Part shown: in pieces, positions 50,663-59,540 of the stretch | Layout of the letters: each line of letters opens with the position of its first letter | Numbering within the stretch: the stretch's first letter is position 1 | NCBI RefSeq assembly: GCF_014170375.1 | Contig: NZ_LZZW01000010.1 | Location: forward strand, 248,001-312,000 | Source: Variovorax sp. UMC13 | GTDB taxonomy: Bacteria; Pseudomonadota; Gammaproteobacteria; Burkholderiales; Burkholderiaceae_C | DNA: 64,000 nt | Reading direction: 5' to 3' | Notes under the pieces: generated by a model | The model's database searches: none | Told to the model about the DNA's origin: nothing | The model's input: only the letters and a program-made list of their open reading frames with translations | Translations under genes and position numbers: made by a program

Positions 50663-51508
50663 ATGGCACTTTACTTGATCGGCGACGTGCAGGGCTGCGA
50701 CGAGGCCCTGGGCCGCCTGCTGCAACGCATCGACTTCTCCCCCAGCCGCGACACGCTGGTGCTGCTGGGCGACCTGGTGAACCGCGGCCCGGCCTCGGCC
50801 GACGTGCTGCGCCGGGTGCAGGCGCTGGGCGGCGCCGCGCGCAGCCTGCTGGGCAACCACGACCTGCACCTGTTGGGCGTGGCCCACGGCGCACGCAAGT
50901 CGGGCCGCAAGGATACGCTCGACGGCGTGCTCGACGCGCCCGACCGCGACGCGCTGATCGACTGGCTGCGCCACCAGGCGATGGCGCTGCACCAGACCGT
51001 CGGCGGGCGCGACCTGCTGATGGTGCATGCGGGCGTGCTGCCGCAATGGTCGGTGGCGCAGACCCTGGTGCTGGCGGCGGAGGTCGAAGCGGTGCTGCGC
51101 GGGCCGACGCTGGGCGAGTTCGTGCGCACCATGTACGGCAACGAGCCCGCGCAGTGGGACGATGCATTGACGGGCACCGCGCGGCTGCGCGCCATCGTCA
51201 ACGGCCTCACGCGCTTGCGTTTCTGCACCGCCGAGGGCGTGATGGACTTCGACACCAAGGACAGCGCCGACGCCCCGCCGGCCGGCTTCATGCCCTGGTT
51301 CGAGGTGCCGCAGCGCCGCAGCGCGAACGCCACCGTCGCCTTCGGCCATTGGTCGACGCTGGGCTGGATCGACCGGCCCGGCCTGCTCTCGACCGACACC
51401 GGCTGCGTCTGGGGCGGCTGCCTCAGCGCGGCGCGCATCGGCGCCACGCTGGACGACATCGAGCACTTCGAAGTGAAGTGCGATCAGGCGCAGAAACCCG
51501 GCGCCTGA
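50663..51508 (+). CDS. apaH: Symmetrical bis(5'-nucleosyl)-tetraphosphatase
   Basis: Cleaves diadenosine tetraphosphate symmetrically to two ADP, and in E. coli also removes NpnN RNA caps. At 281 residues it matches E. coli ApaH (280). The metallophosphatase motifs are complete: YLIGDVQGC (Asp and His/Gln ligands), LLGDLVNRGP, SLLGNHDLHLLGV and LMVHAGVLPQW. Near the end is FGHWSTLGW, then TGCVWGGCL. AAGGAG precedes the ATG. It is divergent from the CNNM gene, with start codons 22 bp apart or overlapping. In enterobacteria apaH follows ksgA and apaG; here it stands alone. Confidence 0.96.
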   Translation: MALYLIGDVQGCDEALGRLLQRIDFSPSRDTLVLLGDLVNRGPASADVLRRVQALGGAARSLLGNHDLHLLGVAHGARKSGRKDTLDGVLDAPDRDALIDWLRHQAMALHQTVGGRDLLMVHAGVLPQWSVAQTLVLAAEVEAVLRGPTLGEFVRTMYGNEPAQWDDALTGTARLRAIVNGLTRLRFCTAEGVMDFDTKDSADAPPAGFMPWFEVPQRRSANATVAFGHWSTLGWIDRPGLLSTDTGCVWGGCLSAARIGATLDDIEHFEVKCDQAQKPGA

Positions 51509-51523
51509 TCCCGGTGCGGCCGC

Positions 51524-52237
51524 TCAGGCGGCCGGCCGGAACCGCTCCAGCGCCGTGCGCTGTTGCCCCTGCGCGTCGAAGTTGTCCGGCGCCAGCCAGC
51601 GCTCGAAGGCGCTGCGCAGCGCCGGCCATTCGCTGTCGATGACCGAGAACCACGCGGTGTCGCGGCTGCGGCCCTTGTAGACCAGCACCTGGCGGAAGAC
51701 GCCTTCGAAGCGGAAGCCCAGCCGCTGGGCGGCGCGCCGCGAGGGCTCGTTGCAGCTGTCGCACTTCCATTCGTAGCGGCGGTAGCCCAGCGTGTCGAAG
51801 GCCAGGCGCATCAGCAGGTACTGCGCCTCGGTCGACAGCGGCGTCTTCTTCAACAGCGGCGAGAAGGTGACGTGGCCCACCTCCATCACGCCGTGCGCGG
51901 GCTCGATGCGCATCAGCGCCAGCGTGCCCACCGCGCGGCCACTGGCGCGGTCGATCACCGCGAAATGCATGGGATCGGCGCTCTGCGCGATGCGCTCGAT
52001 GTAGGCGCGCGTGGCCGCGGGATCGTCGGAGCGCTCGATCGACAGATACGTCCAGTCGCGCCCATCGGGCGCCTGCGCGTAGGCGGCATGCAGGTCGCCG
52101 GCGTGCCGGGCCGCGTCGAGCGGCTCGAGCCGGCAGAAGCGGCCCTCGATGGGCTGGCGCGGCGGCAGGGCATGCGGGGTCCAGTCGGGCAGCGCGGGGC
52201 CGACGGGCTGGCCGAAGTCGTTGAGGCGGGTGGGCAT
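51524..52237 (-). CDS. GNAT-family N-acetyltransferase
   Basis: A 237-residue GNAT protein of the RimJ/RimL-like group. It has MHFAVIDRASGRAVGTLALM, the acetyl-CoA-binding strand and loop near MEVGHVTFSPLLKKTPLST, and the late RRYEWKCDSCNEPSRRAAQRLGF region (Asn/Ser-x-Ala-x-LGF). ATG 52237 (MPTRLNDFGQPVGP) matches relatives. It is convergent with apaH (15-bp gap) and divergent from the MocR regulator gene. Substrate unknown; N-terminal protein residues or small amines are usual. Confidence 0.9.
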   Translation of the reverse strand: MPTRLNDFGQPVGPALPDWTPHALPPRQPIEGRFCRLEPLDAARHAGDLHAAYAQAPDGRDWTYLSIERSDDPAATRAYIERIAQSADPMHFAVIDRASGRAVGTLALMRIEPAHGVMEVGHVTFSPLLKKTPLSTEAQYLLMRLAFDTLGYRRYEWKCDSCNEPSRRAAQRLGFRFEGVFRQVLVYKGRSRDTAWFSVIDSEWPALRSAFERWLAPDNFDAQGQQRTALERFRPAA

Positions 52238-52326
52238 GGCAAGGTCTTTCGAAAAAAGGGGCTGGCACGGCCAGCAGAAGCCCCGAAGGTAGCCGCGCCA
52301 TGGCCCCATTGGAAGTGCCAGGCAGA

Positions 52327-53811
52327 ATGCGTTTCATGGTGCCACGGTCCGCCCCCTCCCCCGCTGCCCTGCTCGAGGCCCCGCTGCGCCGGGAACGCGA
52401 CGCGGGCCCGATGCAACGCCAGCTGTACGAGCGGCTCAGGCACGCCATCCTCGACGGCAGCCTCGCGCCCGGCAGCCGGCTGCCGGGCTCGCGCATGCTG
52501 GCCGAGACGCTGGCGATCTCGCGCAACACCGTGAGCGCGACCTACGAGCACCTGGCGGCCGAAGGCTATGTGCAGCCCGACCGCCAGGGCACGCGTGTGG
52601 CCGCGCTGTCGGCGCCGGCGCTGCGCGGGCGCGCGGCGGCCCCCACCGGCACCCCGGTCACCGCGCGCCGCCTCGCGGCCTTCCCGCCGAACGCATCGCG
52701 CCCCGACTCGGACGCCGCGCTGCGCCCCGGCGTGCCCGCGCTGTCGCACTTCCCGCTGACCGCCTGGCGCCGCGCGCTCGACCGGGCGCTGCGCGCGGCG
52801 GGCCCGGCCGCGCTGGGCTACGGCGACCCGCTGGGCGAAGCGCCGCTGCGCGCGGCCATCGCGCGGCACCTGTCGGTGGCACGCGGCGTGCGCTGCGCGC
52901 CGCGGCAGATCGTCGTCACCGAGGGCGCGCAGGAGGCGCTGACCCTGTGCGTGCGCCTGCTCACCAATCCAGGCGACGTCGGCTGGGTCGAGGACCCGGG
53001 CTACCGCGGCGCCAAGGCCGCGATGCGCGCGGGCGACCTGCGCATCGTGCCGCTGCGGGTCGACGCCGAGGGCCTGCAGGCACGCGAGCGCGACTGGCAG
53101 CAGCACCCGCCGCGGCTGGTCTACACCTCGCCCTCGCACCAGTACCCGGGCGGCGCGGTGCTGAGCATCGCGCGCCGGCTCGAACTGATCGCCCGCGCGC
53201 GTGCGCACGGCGCGTGGATCGTCGAGGACGACTACGACAGCGAGTTCCGCCACGCCGGCGAGCCCATCGGCGCGATGCAGGGGCTGGTGGAGGACGCGCC
53301 CGTGCTCTACGTCGGCACCTTCAGCAAGACGATGTTCCCCTCCCTGCGGCTGGGCTTCCTGGTGCTGCCCGAGGCGCTGCTACCGGGCGTGCAGGCGCCG
53401 CTCGAGGAGATGCTGCGCGGCGGCCACCGCCCTGAGCAGCTCGCGATGGCCGACTTCATCGAGAGCGGCCAGTTCAGCCGCCACCTGGGCCGCATGCGGC
53501 GGCTCTACCGGGGCCGGCAGCAGGCGCTGCGGCTCGCGCTGCAGCAGCACCTGAAGGTGCCGCACAGCATCGAGGGCGGCCACTGCGGCCTGCACCTCAC
53601 GGTGCGCCTGCCCGCGGAATTCGACGACCGCCGGATCGCGGCCGAGGCGCTGCGCCACCGCATCGCGCCCGGGCCGCTGTCGGGCTTCGCGCTGCAGCCG
53701 CTGGCCGGTGACAACGGCCTGGTGCTGGGCTACGGCAACACCTCGGCCGAGCTGTTCGAGCCGCTGGTCCGGCGGCTCTCGCAGATCGCGCGGGCGAGCG
53801 CACGTCCCTAG
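52327..53811 (+). CDS. MocR/PdxR-family regulator (GntR helix-turn-helix fused to aminotransferase domain)
   Basis: A 494-residue fusion. The N-terminal GntR winged helix (QLYERLRHAILDGSLAPGSRL, then LAISRNTVSATYEHLAAEGYV) is joined by an Ala/Pro-rich linker to a type-I aminotransferase domain. That domain has FPLTAWRRAL, LGYGDPLGEAPLRAAIARHL and the PLP lysine in VGTFSKTMFPSLRLGF. MocR proteins sense PLP or amino-acid-PLP adducts; PdxR relatives control vitamin B6 synthesis. The adjacent divergent GNAT gene is a possible target. The start is uncertain: ATG 52300, 52327 or 52336. The TAG stop overlaps the opposite AraC stop at CTAG. Confidence 0.9.
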   Translation: MRFMVPRSAPSPAALLEAPLRRERDAGPMQRQLYERLRHAILDGSLAPGSRLPGSRMLAETLAISRNTVSATYEHLAAEGYVQPDRQGTRVAALSAPALRGRAAAPTGTPVTARRLAAFPPNASRPDSDAALRPGVPALSHFPLTAWRRALDRALRAAGPAALGYGDPLGEAPLRAAIARHLSVARGVRCAPRQIVVTEGAQEALTLCVRLLTNPGDVGWVEDPGYRGAKAAMRAGDLRIVPLRVDAEGLQARERDWQQHPPRLVYTSPSHQYPGGAVLSIARRLELIARARAHGAWIVEDDYDSEFRHAGEPIGAMQGLVEDAPVLYVGTFSKTMFPSLRLGFLVLPEALLPGVQAPLEEMLRGGHRPEQLAMADFIESGQFSRHLGRMRRLYRGRQQALRLALQQHLKVPHSIEGGHCGLHLTVRLPAEFDDRRIAAEALRHRIAPGPLSGFALQPLAGDNGLVLGYGNTSAELFEPLVRRLSQIARASARP

Positions 53812-54731
53812 CCCGGCGTGCCCGCCTCGTGTGAGCGCCGGAAGTTGCGCGGCGTGGTCCCGACCCACTGGCGGAAGCGCCGGTTGAAGTAGGCCTCGTC
53901 GGTGAAGCCGCACTGGTGGGCGATCTCGCGCACCAGCAGCGAGGTCGACGACAGCAGTTCCTTCGCGCGCTCCATGCGCCGCTCGGTCACCAGCTCGGTG
54001 AAAGTGCGGTCGGTCTTCTTGCGCAGCAGGTTGGCCAGGTAGTTGGGCGAGAGGAAGGCGGCGGCGGCCGCATCGGTGAGCGACAGCGGCTGGTCGAGGT
54101 TGTCGCGCACATAGCGCAGCACGCGCTGCAGGGCGTCGCGCTGCGAGGTCCGGCCGTTGTGCTGCAGCGAGCGCCGCATCAGCGCTTCTTCCTGCCGCAT
54201 GCAGGCCAGCCCGATGATCTGCTGCACGATGCCCCGCATCGCGATCTTGGCGCCGAAGCCGCGGCCCGCGTTGAGCGCCTGCAGCTCGTCGAGCCAGCCG
54301 CGGATGCGCGCGAAGTCCGCCGCGTCGAAGGCGAAGTCGACGTACTCCTGGAACAGGAAGGGCGCGAGGTCGGGATGGCGTGCGAGCGAGACGTCGTCGA
54401 GGTCCAGCGCATCGACCTCGAGCGTCGGCCAGAGAAAGCGCTGGTCGAAGTTGACGATGCAGTACAGCGCCTCGGGCGGGTGCGGGATCACGTGCACCCG
54501 GTAGGGCAGCACGAAGCTCAGGTGGCGCGGGCCGAAGGGCCGCACCGCGCCGCCGATGGCCTGCTGCGACTGCCCTTCGATGCCGACCTGGATCTGGAAG
54601 TAGGCATGCCGGTGCGGCAAGGTGAGCTCGTTGCGCGCACCCTGGAAGCGGATGTCGAAATCCAGGTGATCGGCACGCTCGTGCATGCCGTAGGTGCGGA
54701 CGGAGGTGGGAAGGGAAGAGGAAGAGCGCAT
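53808..54731 (-). CDS. AraC-family transcriptional regulator
   Basis: A 307-residue regulator with an N-terminal cupin (LPHRHAYFQIQVGIEG, FVLPYRVHVIPHPP) and a C-terminal double helix-turn-helix (SLTDAAAAAFLSPNYLANLLRK, then REIAHQCGFTDEAYFNRRFRQ and GTTPRNFRR). It follows the FAH-family hydrolase gene on the same strand after 38 bp, so it may control or be co-transcribed with that gene. The last codon overlaps the convergent MocR stop (CTAG is a TAG on both strands). Confidence 0.9.
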   Translation of the reverse strand: MRSSSSLPTSVRTYGMHERADHLDFDIRFQGARNELTLPHRHAYFQIQVGIEGQSQQAIGGAVRPFGPRHLSFVLPYRVHVIPHPPEALYCIVNFDQRFLWPTLEVDALDLDDVSLARHPDLAPFLFQEYVDFAFDAADFARIRGWLDELQALNAGRGFGAKIAMRGIVQQIIGLACMRQEEALMRRSLQHNGRTSQRDALQRVLRYVRDNLDQPLSLTDAAAAAFLSPNYLANLLRKKTDRTFTELVTERRMERAKELLSSTSLLVREIAHQCGFTDEAYFNRRFRQWVGTTPRNFRRSHEAGTPG

Positions 54732-54769
54732 CGCGCCCGCGAGCCTACGCCAAGCCGCGCACCGCCGCT

Positions 54770-55471
54770 TCAGGCGACCTCGACTGCCAGCACCCCCACG
54801 CCCGCCACCGTGCCGCGCAGCCGGTCGCCGCGCTGCACCGCGCCCACGCCGGCCGGTGTGCCGGTGAAGATCAGGTCGCCGGGCTGCAGCGTGAACAGCG
54901 TCGACAGGTAGGCGATGGTGTCGGGCACGTTCCAGATCATGTCGGACAGGTCGCCGACCTGGCGCTGCGCGCCATTGATCTCGAGCCGGATCTCGCCCGC
55001 GGCCGGATGCCCGGCTTGTGCCACCGGCACCAGTTCGCCGCAGGGCGCGGAGCCGTCGAAGGCCTTGCCGGTGTCCCAGGGCCGGCCCGCCTTCTTGGCC
55101 TCGGCCTGCAGGTCGCGGCGCGTCATGTCCAGGCCCACGGCATAGCCGTAGACATGCGCGAGCGCGTCCGCCGCGGCGATGTTCGCGCCGCCCGTCTTGA
55201 GCGCCACCACCAGTTCGATCTCGTGGTGCACGTCGCTCGACAGCGTCGGGTAGGCGAAGGCCGCGCCGTCCGCGACGATGGCGTTGGCCGGCTTCATGAA
55301 GAAGAAGGGCGGCTCGCGCTCGGGGTTGTGGCCCATCTCGCGTGTGTGTTCGGCGTAGTTGCGGCCCACGCAGAAGATGCGGTTGACCGGGAAGCGCGCG
55401 CGCTCGCCCGCGATGGGCAGCGAGTGGACGGGCGCGGGGGCGATGGCGTAGCGGGTGTCGGTGGAAGTCAT
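54770..55471 (-). CDS. Fumarylacetoacetate hydrolase-family protein, fumarylpyruvate-hydrolase-like
   Basis: A 233-residue FAH-fold hydrolase. FPVNRIFCVGRNYAEHTREMG near the start and PPFFFMKPANAIV match fumarylpyruvate hydrolase (NagK) of the gentisate pathway. Metal ligands are visible in HHEIELVVAL (Glu) and VGLDMTRRDLQ (Asp); LQPGDLIFTGTPAGVGAV is the conserved late motif. It lacks the N-terminal domain of true fumarylacetoacetase. No gentisate dioxygenase is nearby, so the true substrate may be another acylpyruvate. Confidence 0.9.
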   Translation of the reverse strand: MTSTDTRYAIAPAPVHSLPIAGERARFPVNRIFCVGRNYAEHTREMGHNPEREPPFFFMKPANAIVADGAAFAYPTLSSDVHHEIELVVALKTGGANIAAADALAHVYGYAVGLDMTRRDLQAEAKKAGRPWDTGKAFDGSAPCGELVPVAQAGHPAAGEIRLEINGAQRQVGDLSDMIWNVPDTIAYLSTLFTLQPGDLIFTGTPAGVGAVQRGDRLRGTVAGVGVLAVEVA

Positions 55472-55553
55472 GGATCGACTCTAGCCAGCGACGGCCCGCG
55501 CGCCGGGCACGCGTCTACGCAGGTCTTGGACTCCGCTACGTTTCAGCGTTCGC

Positions 55554-56510
55554 TCAGCCGGCCACGCTGAAGCCGGTGTCGAAGGTCCCCTTCACATCGA
55601 GCGGCTGCTTGATCAGCCCGACCTGGCGGTAGAAGTCGGCCGTGGCCTGCTGGTCGGCGACCACCTGCGCGTCGATGGCCACCCACTTCTGCTGGCGGCG
55701 TTCGAACTGCAGCTTCGCCGCCTCGGGCGGGATGCCGATGATCCGGGCCAGCGCGGCCGAGTAGGCGTCGACGTTGTCGTAGGACCAGCGCTGCGCCTTC
55801 ACCACGCGCTGCAGGAAATCCTGCAGCACCGGCCGCTTGGCGGCGATGGCGCCGTCGGTGGCGGCGAGGTAGCTCAGGCCCGGCAGCAGGCCGCGCCCGC
55901 TGACCAGCACCCGCGCGTGCTTGCTGACCTCGGCCAGCGCGGTGTAGGGCTCCCAGGTGGCCCAGGCGTCGACCGAGCCCTGCGTGAGCGCCAGCTTGGC
56001 ATCGGCGGGCGCGAGAAAGCGGATGTTCACGTCCTCGGGCTGGAGGCCGGCCGAGCCGATGGCCTTGAGCGCCACGTAGTGCCCGATCGAGCCGCGGTTG
56101 GTGGCGATGCTCCTGCCCTTGAGCTCGGCCGCGGACTTCAGTGGCGAGTCGGGGCGCACCAGCACGGCCGTGCCATAGGCATCGGAGCGGTTGGCACCGA
56201 TGGCCTTGACGCGCGTGCCCGCGGCCAGCGCGAAGATCAGCGGCGCATCGCCGATCGGTCCCGAATCGACCGCGCCCGCATTGAGCGCCTCGGCCAGCGG
56301 CGCGGCGGCCGGGAACTCCGACCACTGGATGTCGTAGCCCAGACCCTCGAGCCCGCCCGCGGCCTCGAGCAGCGCGCGCAGGCCGCCCTTCTGGTCGCCG
56401 GCCTTGAGCACCGGGCGGGACTGGGCATGCGATGCGACGGCGGGCAAGGCCAGGGCCGCGGCGGTGCCGAGGGCCTGGGTCACGAACTGGCGGCGGGAGG
56501 AGAAGGTCAT
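55554..56510 (-). CDS. Periplasmic binding protein, SsuA/TauA-like
   Basis: A 318-residue NMT1/SsuA-type receptor. A Tat-like or Sec signal (MTFSSRRQFVTQALGTAAALALP, AHA/QS) is followed by the sulfonate-receptor pattern LKAGDQKGGLRALLEA, DIQWSEFPAAAPLAEALNAGAVD, GDAPLIFALAAG and VDAWATWEPYTALAE. It should bind an organosulfonate or similar anion. It is the last gene of the minus-strand ABC operon, after the cytochrome gene, while another receptor gene begins the ABC set, so the operon has two different receptors. Confidence 0.92.
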   Translation of the reverse strand: MTFSSRRQFVTQALGTAAALALPAVASHAQSRPVLKAGDQKGGLRALLEAAGGLEGLGYDIQWSEFPAAAPLAEALNAGAVDSGPIGDAPLIFALAAGTRVKAIGANRSDAYGTAVLVRPDSPLKSAAELKGRSIATNRGSIGHYVALKAIGSAGLQPEDVNIRFLAPADAKLALTQGSVDAWATWEPYTALAEVSKHARVLVSGRGLLPGLSYLAATDGAIAAKRPVLQDFLQRVVKAQRWSYDNVDAYSAALARIIGIPPEAAKLQFERRQQKWVAIDAQVVADQQATADFYRQVGLIKQPLDVKGTFDTGFSVAG

Positions 56511-56543
56511 GGCTCGATTTCTTTCTTTGAGAGAGGGGAGAAT

Positions 56544-57692
56544 TCAGTGGACGAAGCCGCCCTTGACGAAGCGCACCGGCTGCGCGTCCATGCGGCGGAT
56601 CAGCGCCTCCAGGCCGTCGGTGGGCGGTGCAGCGTCCACGGCGCGCGGCGCGATCTCGGTGCGGCACAGCAGGTCGTCGTCCGACCAGCCGGCCTGGCCC
56701 GGCCGTCCGAGCGCGCGCAGCCAGCCGTCGCGGTCGGCCAGCAGTTCAGCGCCGGCCAGCGCCGCGCTGCCCGCGACCTGCGAGAACGCGGCCCAGGCGG
56801 CGTCGCCCTCGAGCACGCAGCCCGCGCTCGGCGCGGCCGAGGCGGCGGGTCGCAGCCAGACCGTCACCAGGCGTGGGTCCTCCAGGGGCGGCGCGCCCGC
56901 GGCCACGATGCGCACGCGCTGGCCGCGCCAGCTCGCGAGCGGGCGCGCCGGGCCGCCGTCGCAGCGCACGCCGGCATCGGGCAGCGCCACGGGCAGCGCC
57001 CAGGCGCCGGTCGCGCGCAAGGTCTCGCCCGCGGCCTGCGCCTTCATGAAATCGATCAGCGCCCAGGCCTCGTCGTCGCGCAGCACGGCGCCGAAGGCCG
57101 GCATCGACGGCGCGCCGTGGCGGTCGCGCGTGCCGTTGAGCACATGCCACAGCAGGTCGCCGTCGGCGCGCCGCCACAGCAGCGGACCGCTCAGGTTGGG
57201 CGGCCATACGGGCTGCGCGGCCGCAAGCGGCCCCTGCCCTCGCCCGTCGCTGCCGTGGCAGGCGATGCAATGCTGCGCATAGAGCGCGCGGCCCTGCGCG
57301 ATCGATTGCACCGTGAAGCCGCTGGGCGAGCGATGGAAGCTGGTCGGCGTGGCCGGCACCCAGGCCACTCGCGCGTCGGGCCAGGGCGCGAGCAGCAACA
57401 ACAAGGGCACGCTGGCCAGCAGGGGCCAGCGGCGGCGGCGCCAGAAGACCGCCAGCAGCAGCACGAGGGCGCACAACGCGAGCACAGCCACCGTGAGGCC
57501 CAGGCGCCGCGCCTGGCCCAGGTCGATCAGCAGGTTCTCGCCCGACAGCCGCCAGGCCCAGGGCCAAGCCGGCTGGCCATGGCTGGTGCCCGCCAGGCCC
57601 AGCCAGCCGAGCAGGCGCAGCAGCGCGAGTTGCACCGACTGCAGCAGCGCGATCAGGCCGTTGAGCCAGCCGCCCTCGGTCCAGGCGCTCAC
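56544..57692 (-). CDS. Membrane-bound mono-haem c-type cytochrome in the ABC operon
   Basis: A 382-residue protein. Two or three N-terminal membrane helices (LLRLLGWLGLAG, RLGLTVAVLALCALVLLLAVFW, LASVPLLLLLAPW) are followed by a cytochrome c domain with haem motif CIACH (YAQHCIACHGSDGRGQG) and the axial Met in SMPAFGAVL. A long C-terminal part shows no recognised domain; it has GPARPLASWRGQRVRIVAAG, like thioredoxin/SCO-type or copper-chaperone-like strands, but that is weak. It begins with GTG 13 bp after the ATPase stop. Electron partner unknown. Confidence 0.85.
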   Translation of the reverse strand: MSAWTEGGWLNGLIALLQSVQLALLRLLGWLGLAGTSHGQPAWPWAWRLSGENLLIDLGQARRLGLTVAVLALCALVLLLAVFWRRRRWPLLASVPLLLLLAPWPDARVAWVPATPTSFHRSPSGFTVQSIAQGRALYAQHCIACHGSDGRGQGPLAAAQPVWPPNLSGPLLWRRADGDLLWHVLNGTRDRHGAPSMPAFGAVLRDDEAWALIDFMKAQAAGETLRATGAWALPVALPDAGVRCDGGPARPLASWRGQRVRIVAAGAPPLEDPRLVTVWLRPAASAAPSAGCVLEGDAAWAAFSQVAGSAALAGAELLADRDGWLRALGRPGQAGWSDDDLLCRTEIAPRAVDAAPPTDGLEALIRRMDAQPVRFVKGGFVH

Positions 57693-57705
57693 GCCGTCGC
57701 TCGGC

Positions 57706-58479
57706 TCACCATGTCGCGTCCAGTCCGAGATGCCGCAGCGCCTCGTGCCGCAGCTCGACCAGCCGCGGATGGTTGCGGTGCCGCGGGTACGGCAGGTCGA
57801 CCACCAGCTCGGCCACGATGCGCGCCGGGCGGTCGCTGAGCACGATCACGCGCTTGGCGAGGAACAGCGCCTCCTCCACGTCGTGCGTCACCAGCAGCGC
57901 CGAGAAGCCGGCGCGCTGCCAGAGCTTGACCAGCTCGCTCTGCATCGCGATGCGGGTGAGCGAATCGAGCTTGCCCAGCGGCTCGTCGAGCACCAGCAGC
58001 TGCGGGTCGTTGACCAGCGCGCGCGCCAGCGCCACGCGCTGCGCCATGCCGCCCGAGAGCTGGTGCGGGAAGCTCTTCGCAAAATCGGCGAGGCCCACCA
58101 GCGCCAGCGCATCGTCGACACGCGCACGCTGCGTCTTGAGCAGGCCGCGCGCCTGCAGGCCCAGCGCCACGTTGTCCCAGACGTTGCGCCAGGGGTAGAG
58201 CGTCGGGTCTTGGAACACGACGATGCGCGAGGGGTCGGGCCGGGTGATGGCCTCGCCGTCCTGCGCGATGCGGCCCACGGTCGCGGGTTCGAGCCCGGCC
58301 ACCAGGCGCAGCAGCGTCGACTTGCCGCAGCCGCTGGGGCCCAGCAAGGCGACGAACTCGCCGGGCTGCACGCGCAGGTCGATGTGGTCGAGCACCTGCA
58401 GCACGCCGTCCTGCTGCTTGAACCAGTGGCTCACGCCCTCGATGTCGATGTGGGCGCCGGCCGTGGCGGTGGCTACCAT
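57706..58479 (-). CDS. ABC transporter ATP-binding protein, SsuB/TauB type
   Basis: A 257-residue ATPase for sulfonate-type uptake. Walker A LLGPSGCGKST, Q-loop VFQDPTLYPWRNV, signature LSGGMAQRVALARAL, Walker B LLVLDEPLGKLD and switch His VTHDVEEAL are intact. The FQDPTLYPWRNVWDNVALGL sequence is typical of TauB/SsuB proteins. Its ATG overlaps the permease stop by 7 bp (ATGGTAG). The cytochrome gene starts 13 bp after it. Confidence 0.95.
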   Translation of the reverse strand: MVATATAGAHIDIEGVSHWFKQQDGVLQVLDHIDLRVQPGEFVALLGPSGCGKSTLLRLVAGLEPATVGRIAQDGEAITRPDPSRIVVFQDPTLYPWRNVWDNVALGLQARGLLKTQRARVDDALALVGLADFAKSFPHQLSGGMAQRVALARALVNDPQLLVLDEPLGKLDSLTRIAMQSELVKLWQRAGFSALLVTHDVEEALFLAKRVIVLSDRPARIVAELVVDLPYPRHRNHPRLVELRHEALRHLGLDATW

Positions 58480-59540
58480 TGGACGGTCCCCTTCTGCCAC
58501 GACAGCGCGCGGTCGCGCACCGTGAACAGCAGCGTGATCAGGCCCGAGCACAGCACCGCCATCACCCCCAGCGCCGCGTACATGTTGGCGTAGGCGGCCC
58601 AGCCCTGGGCCCACTGCAGGTACCAGCCCAGGCCGGCCTTGACGCCCATCATCTCGGCCGTGACCAGCACCGAGAACGATGCGCCCAGGCCCATGAACAG
58701 GCCCACGAACACCTGCGGCAGCGCCGCCGGGATCGCCACCCGCCGCACCAGGAACCACTCGGAGGCACCGAGGGTGCGCGCCACGTCGTAGTAGCTCTTG
58801 TTCACCGAGGCCACGCCCGACCAGGTCAGCACCGCCACCGGGAAGAAGGTGGCGAGCCCGACCAGGAACACGGCCGCGGCATAGCTCGAGGGCGCGAAGA
58901 AGAAGGCCAGCGGCAGCAGCGCCGACGCGGGCACCGGCCCGAGGAAGCGCAGCACCGGGTGCACCCAGTAGCCCGCGATGCGCGACCAGCCGATCCACAC
59001 GCCGGTGCCGAAGCCGACCAGCGCGCCCAGCACGAAGCCGTGCGCGAGCAGGCGCAGCGAATGCACGGTCGAGAGGCCGAGCCGGGCCCAGTCCTCGTAG
59101 GCCACGTCGATCAGGCTCTGCGGCGGCGCGAAGAAGGGCGGCGGCAGCAGGCCCAGCTTGGCCGTCAGCAGCTCCCACAGCGCCAGCAGCAGCGGCGCGG
59201 CGATCAGCCACTGGCCCGCGGGTCGCAGCCGGCGCCCGGCCGCACCGGCGTGCGCGCCGAGCAGCGCCACCAGCAGCAGCAGCACGCCCGCGACCAGCGC
59301 GGCCACGCCGAGCTCGGTGGTGAAGGTCCAGTCGTTGAAGCCCACTTCCTTGTTGGGCCAGTAGAGCGTGAGCGCGCCGAAAGCCAGCCAGGCGATGGCC
59401 GCGACGATGCCGGTGCGCCAGAGACCGGTGACGACGGCGTCCTGCAGGGATGCGGGTACGGCCGTCGCGCGCGGGGTCTGCGCTCGCACAGGCGCGGGCC
59501 GTTCGAGGTGCCCCCCCAAAACCTGCTCAGCGGTCGTCAT
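58473..59540 (-). CDS. ABC transporter permease, SsuC/TauC type
   Basis: A 355-residue inner-membrane permease, longer than SsuC (about 263). An extra N-terminal part of some 90 residues holds two more helices (GIVAAIAWLAFGALTLYW, LGVAALVAGVLLLLVALLG). The BPD_transp_1 core has WELLTAKLGLLPPPFFAPP, FLGPVPASALLPLAFFF and the EAA loop VARTLGASEWFLVRRVAIPAALPQVF. Its start overlaps the receptor stop as ATGA, and its end overlaps the ATPase start. Confidence 0.92.
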   Translation of the reverse strand: MTTAEQVLGGHLERPAPVRAQTPRATAVPASLQDAVVTGLWRTGIVAAIAWLAFGALTLYWPNKEVGFNDWTFTTELGVAALVAGVLLLLVALLGAHAGAAGRRLRPAGQWLIAAPLLLALWELLTAKLGLLPPPFFAPPQSLIDVAYEDWARLGLSTVHSLRLLAHGFVLGALVGFGTGVWIGWSRIAGYWVHPVLRFLGPVPASALLPLAFFFAPSSYAAAVFLVGLATFFPVAVLTWSGVASVNKSYYDVARTLGASEWFLVRRVAIPAALPQVFVGLFMGLGASFSVLVTAEMMGVKAGLGWYLQWAQGWAAYANMYAALGVMAVLCSGLITLLFTVRDRALSWQKGTVQW

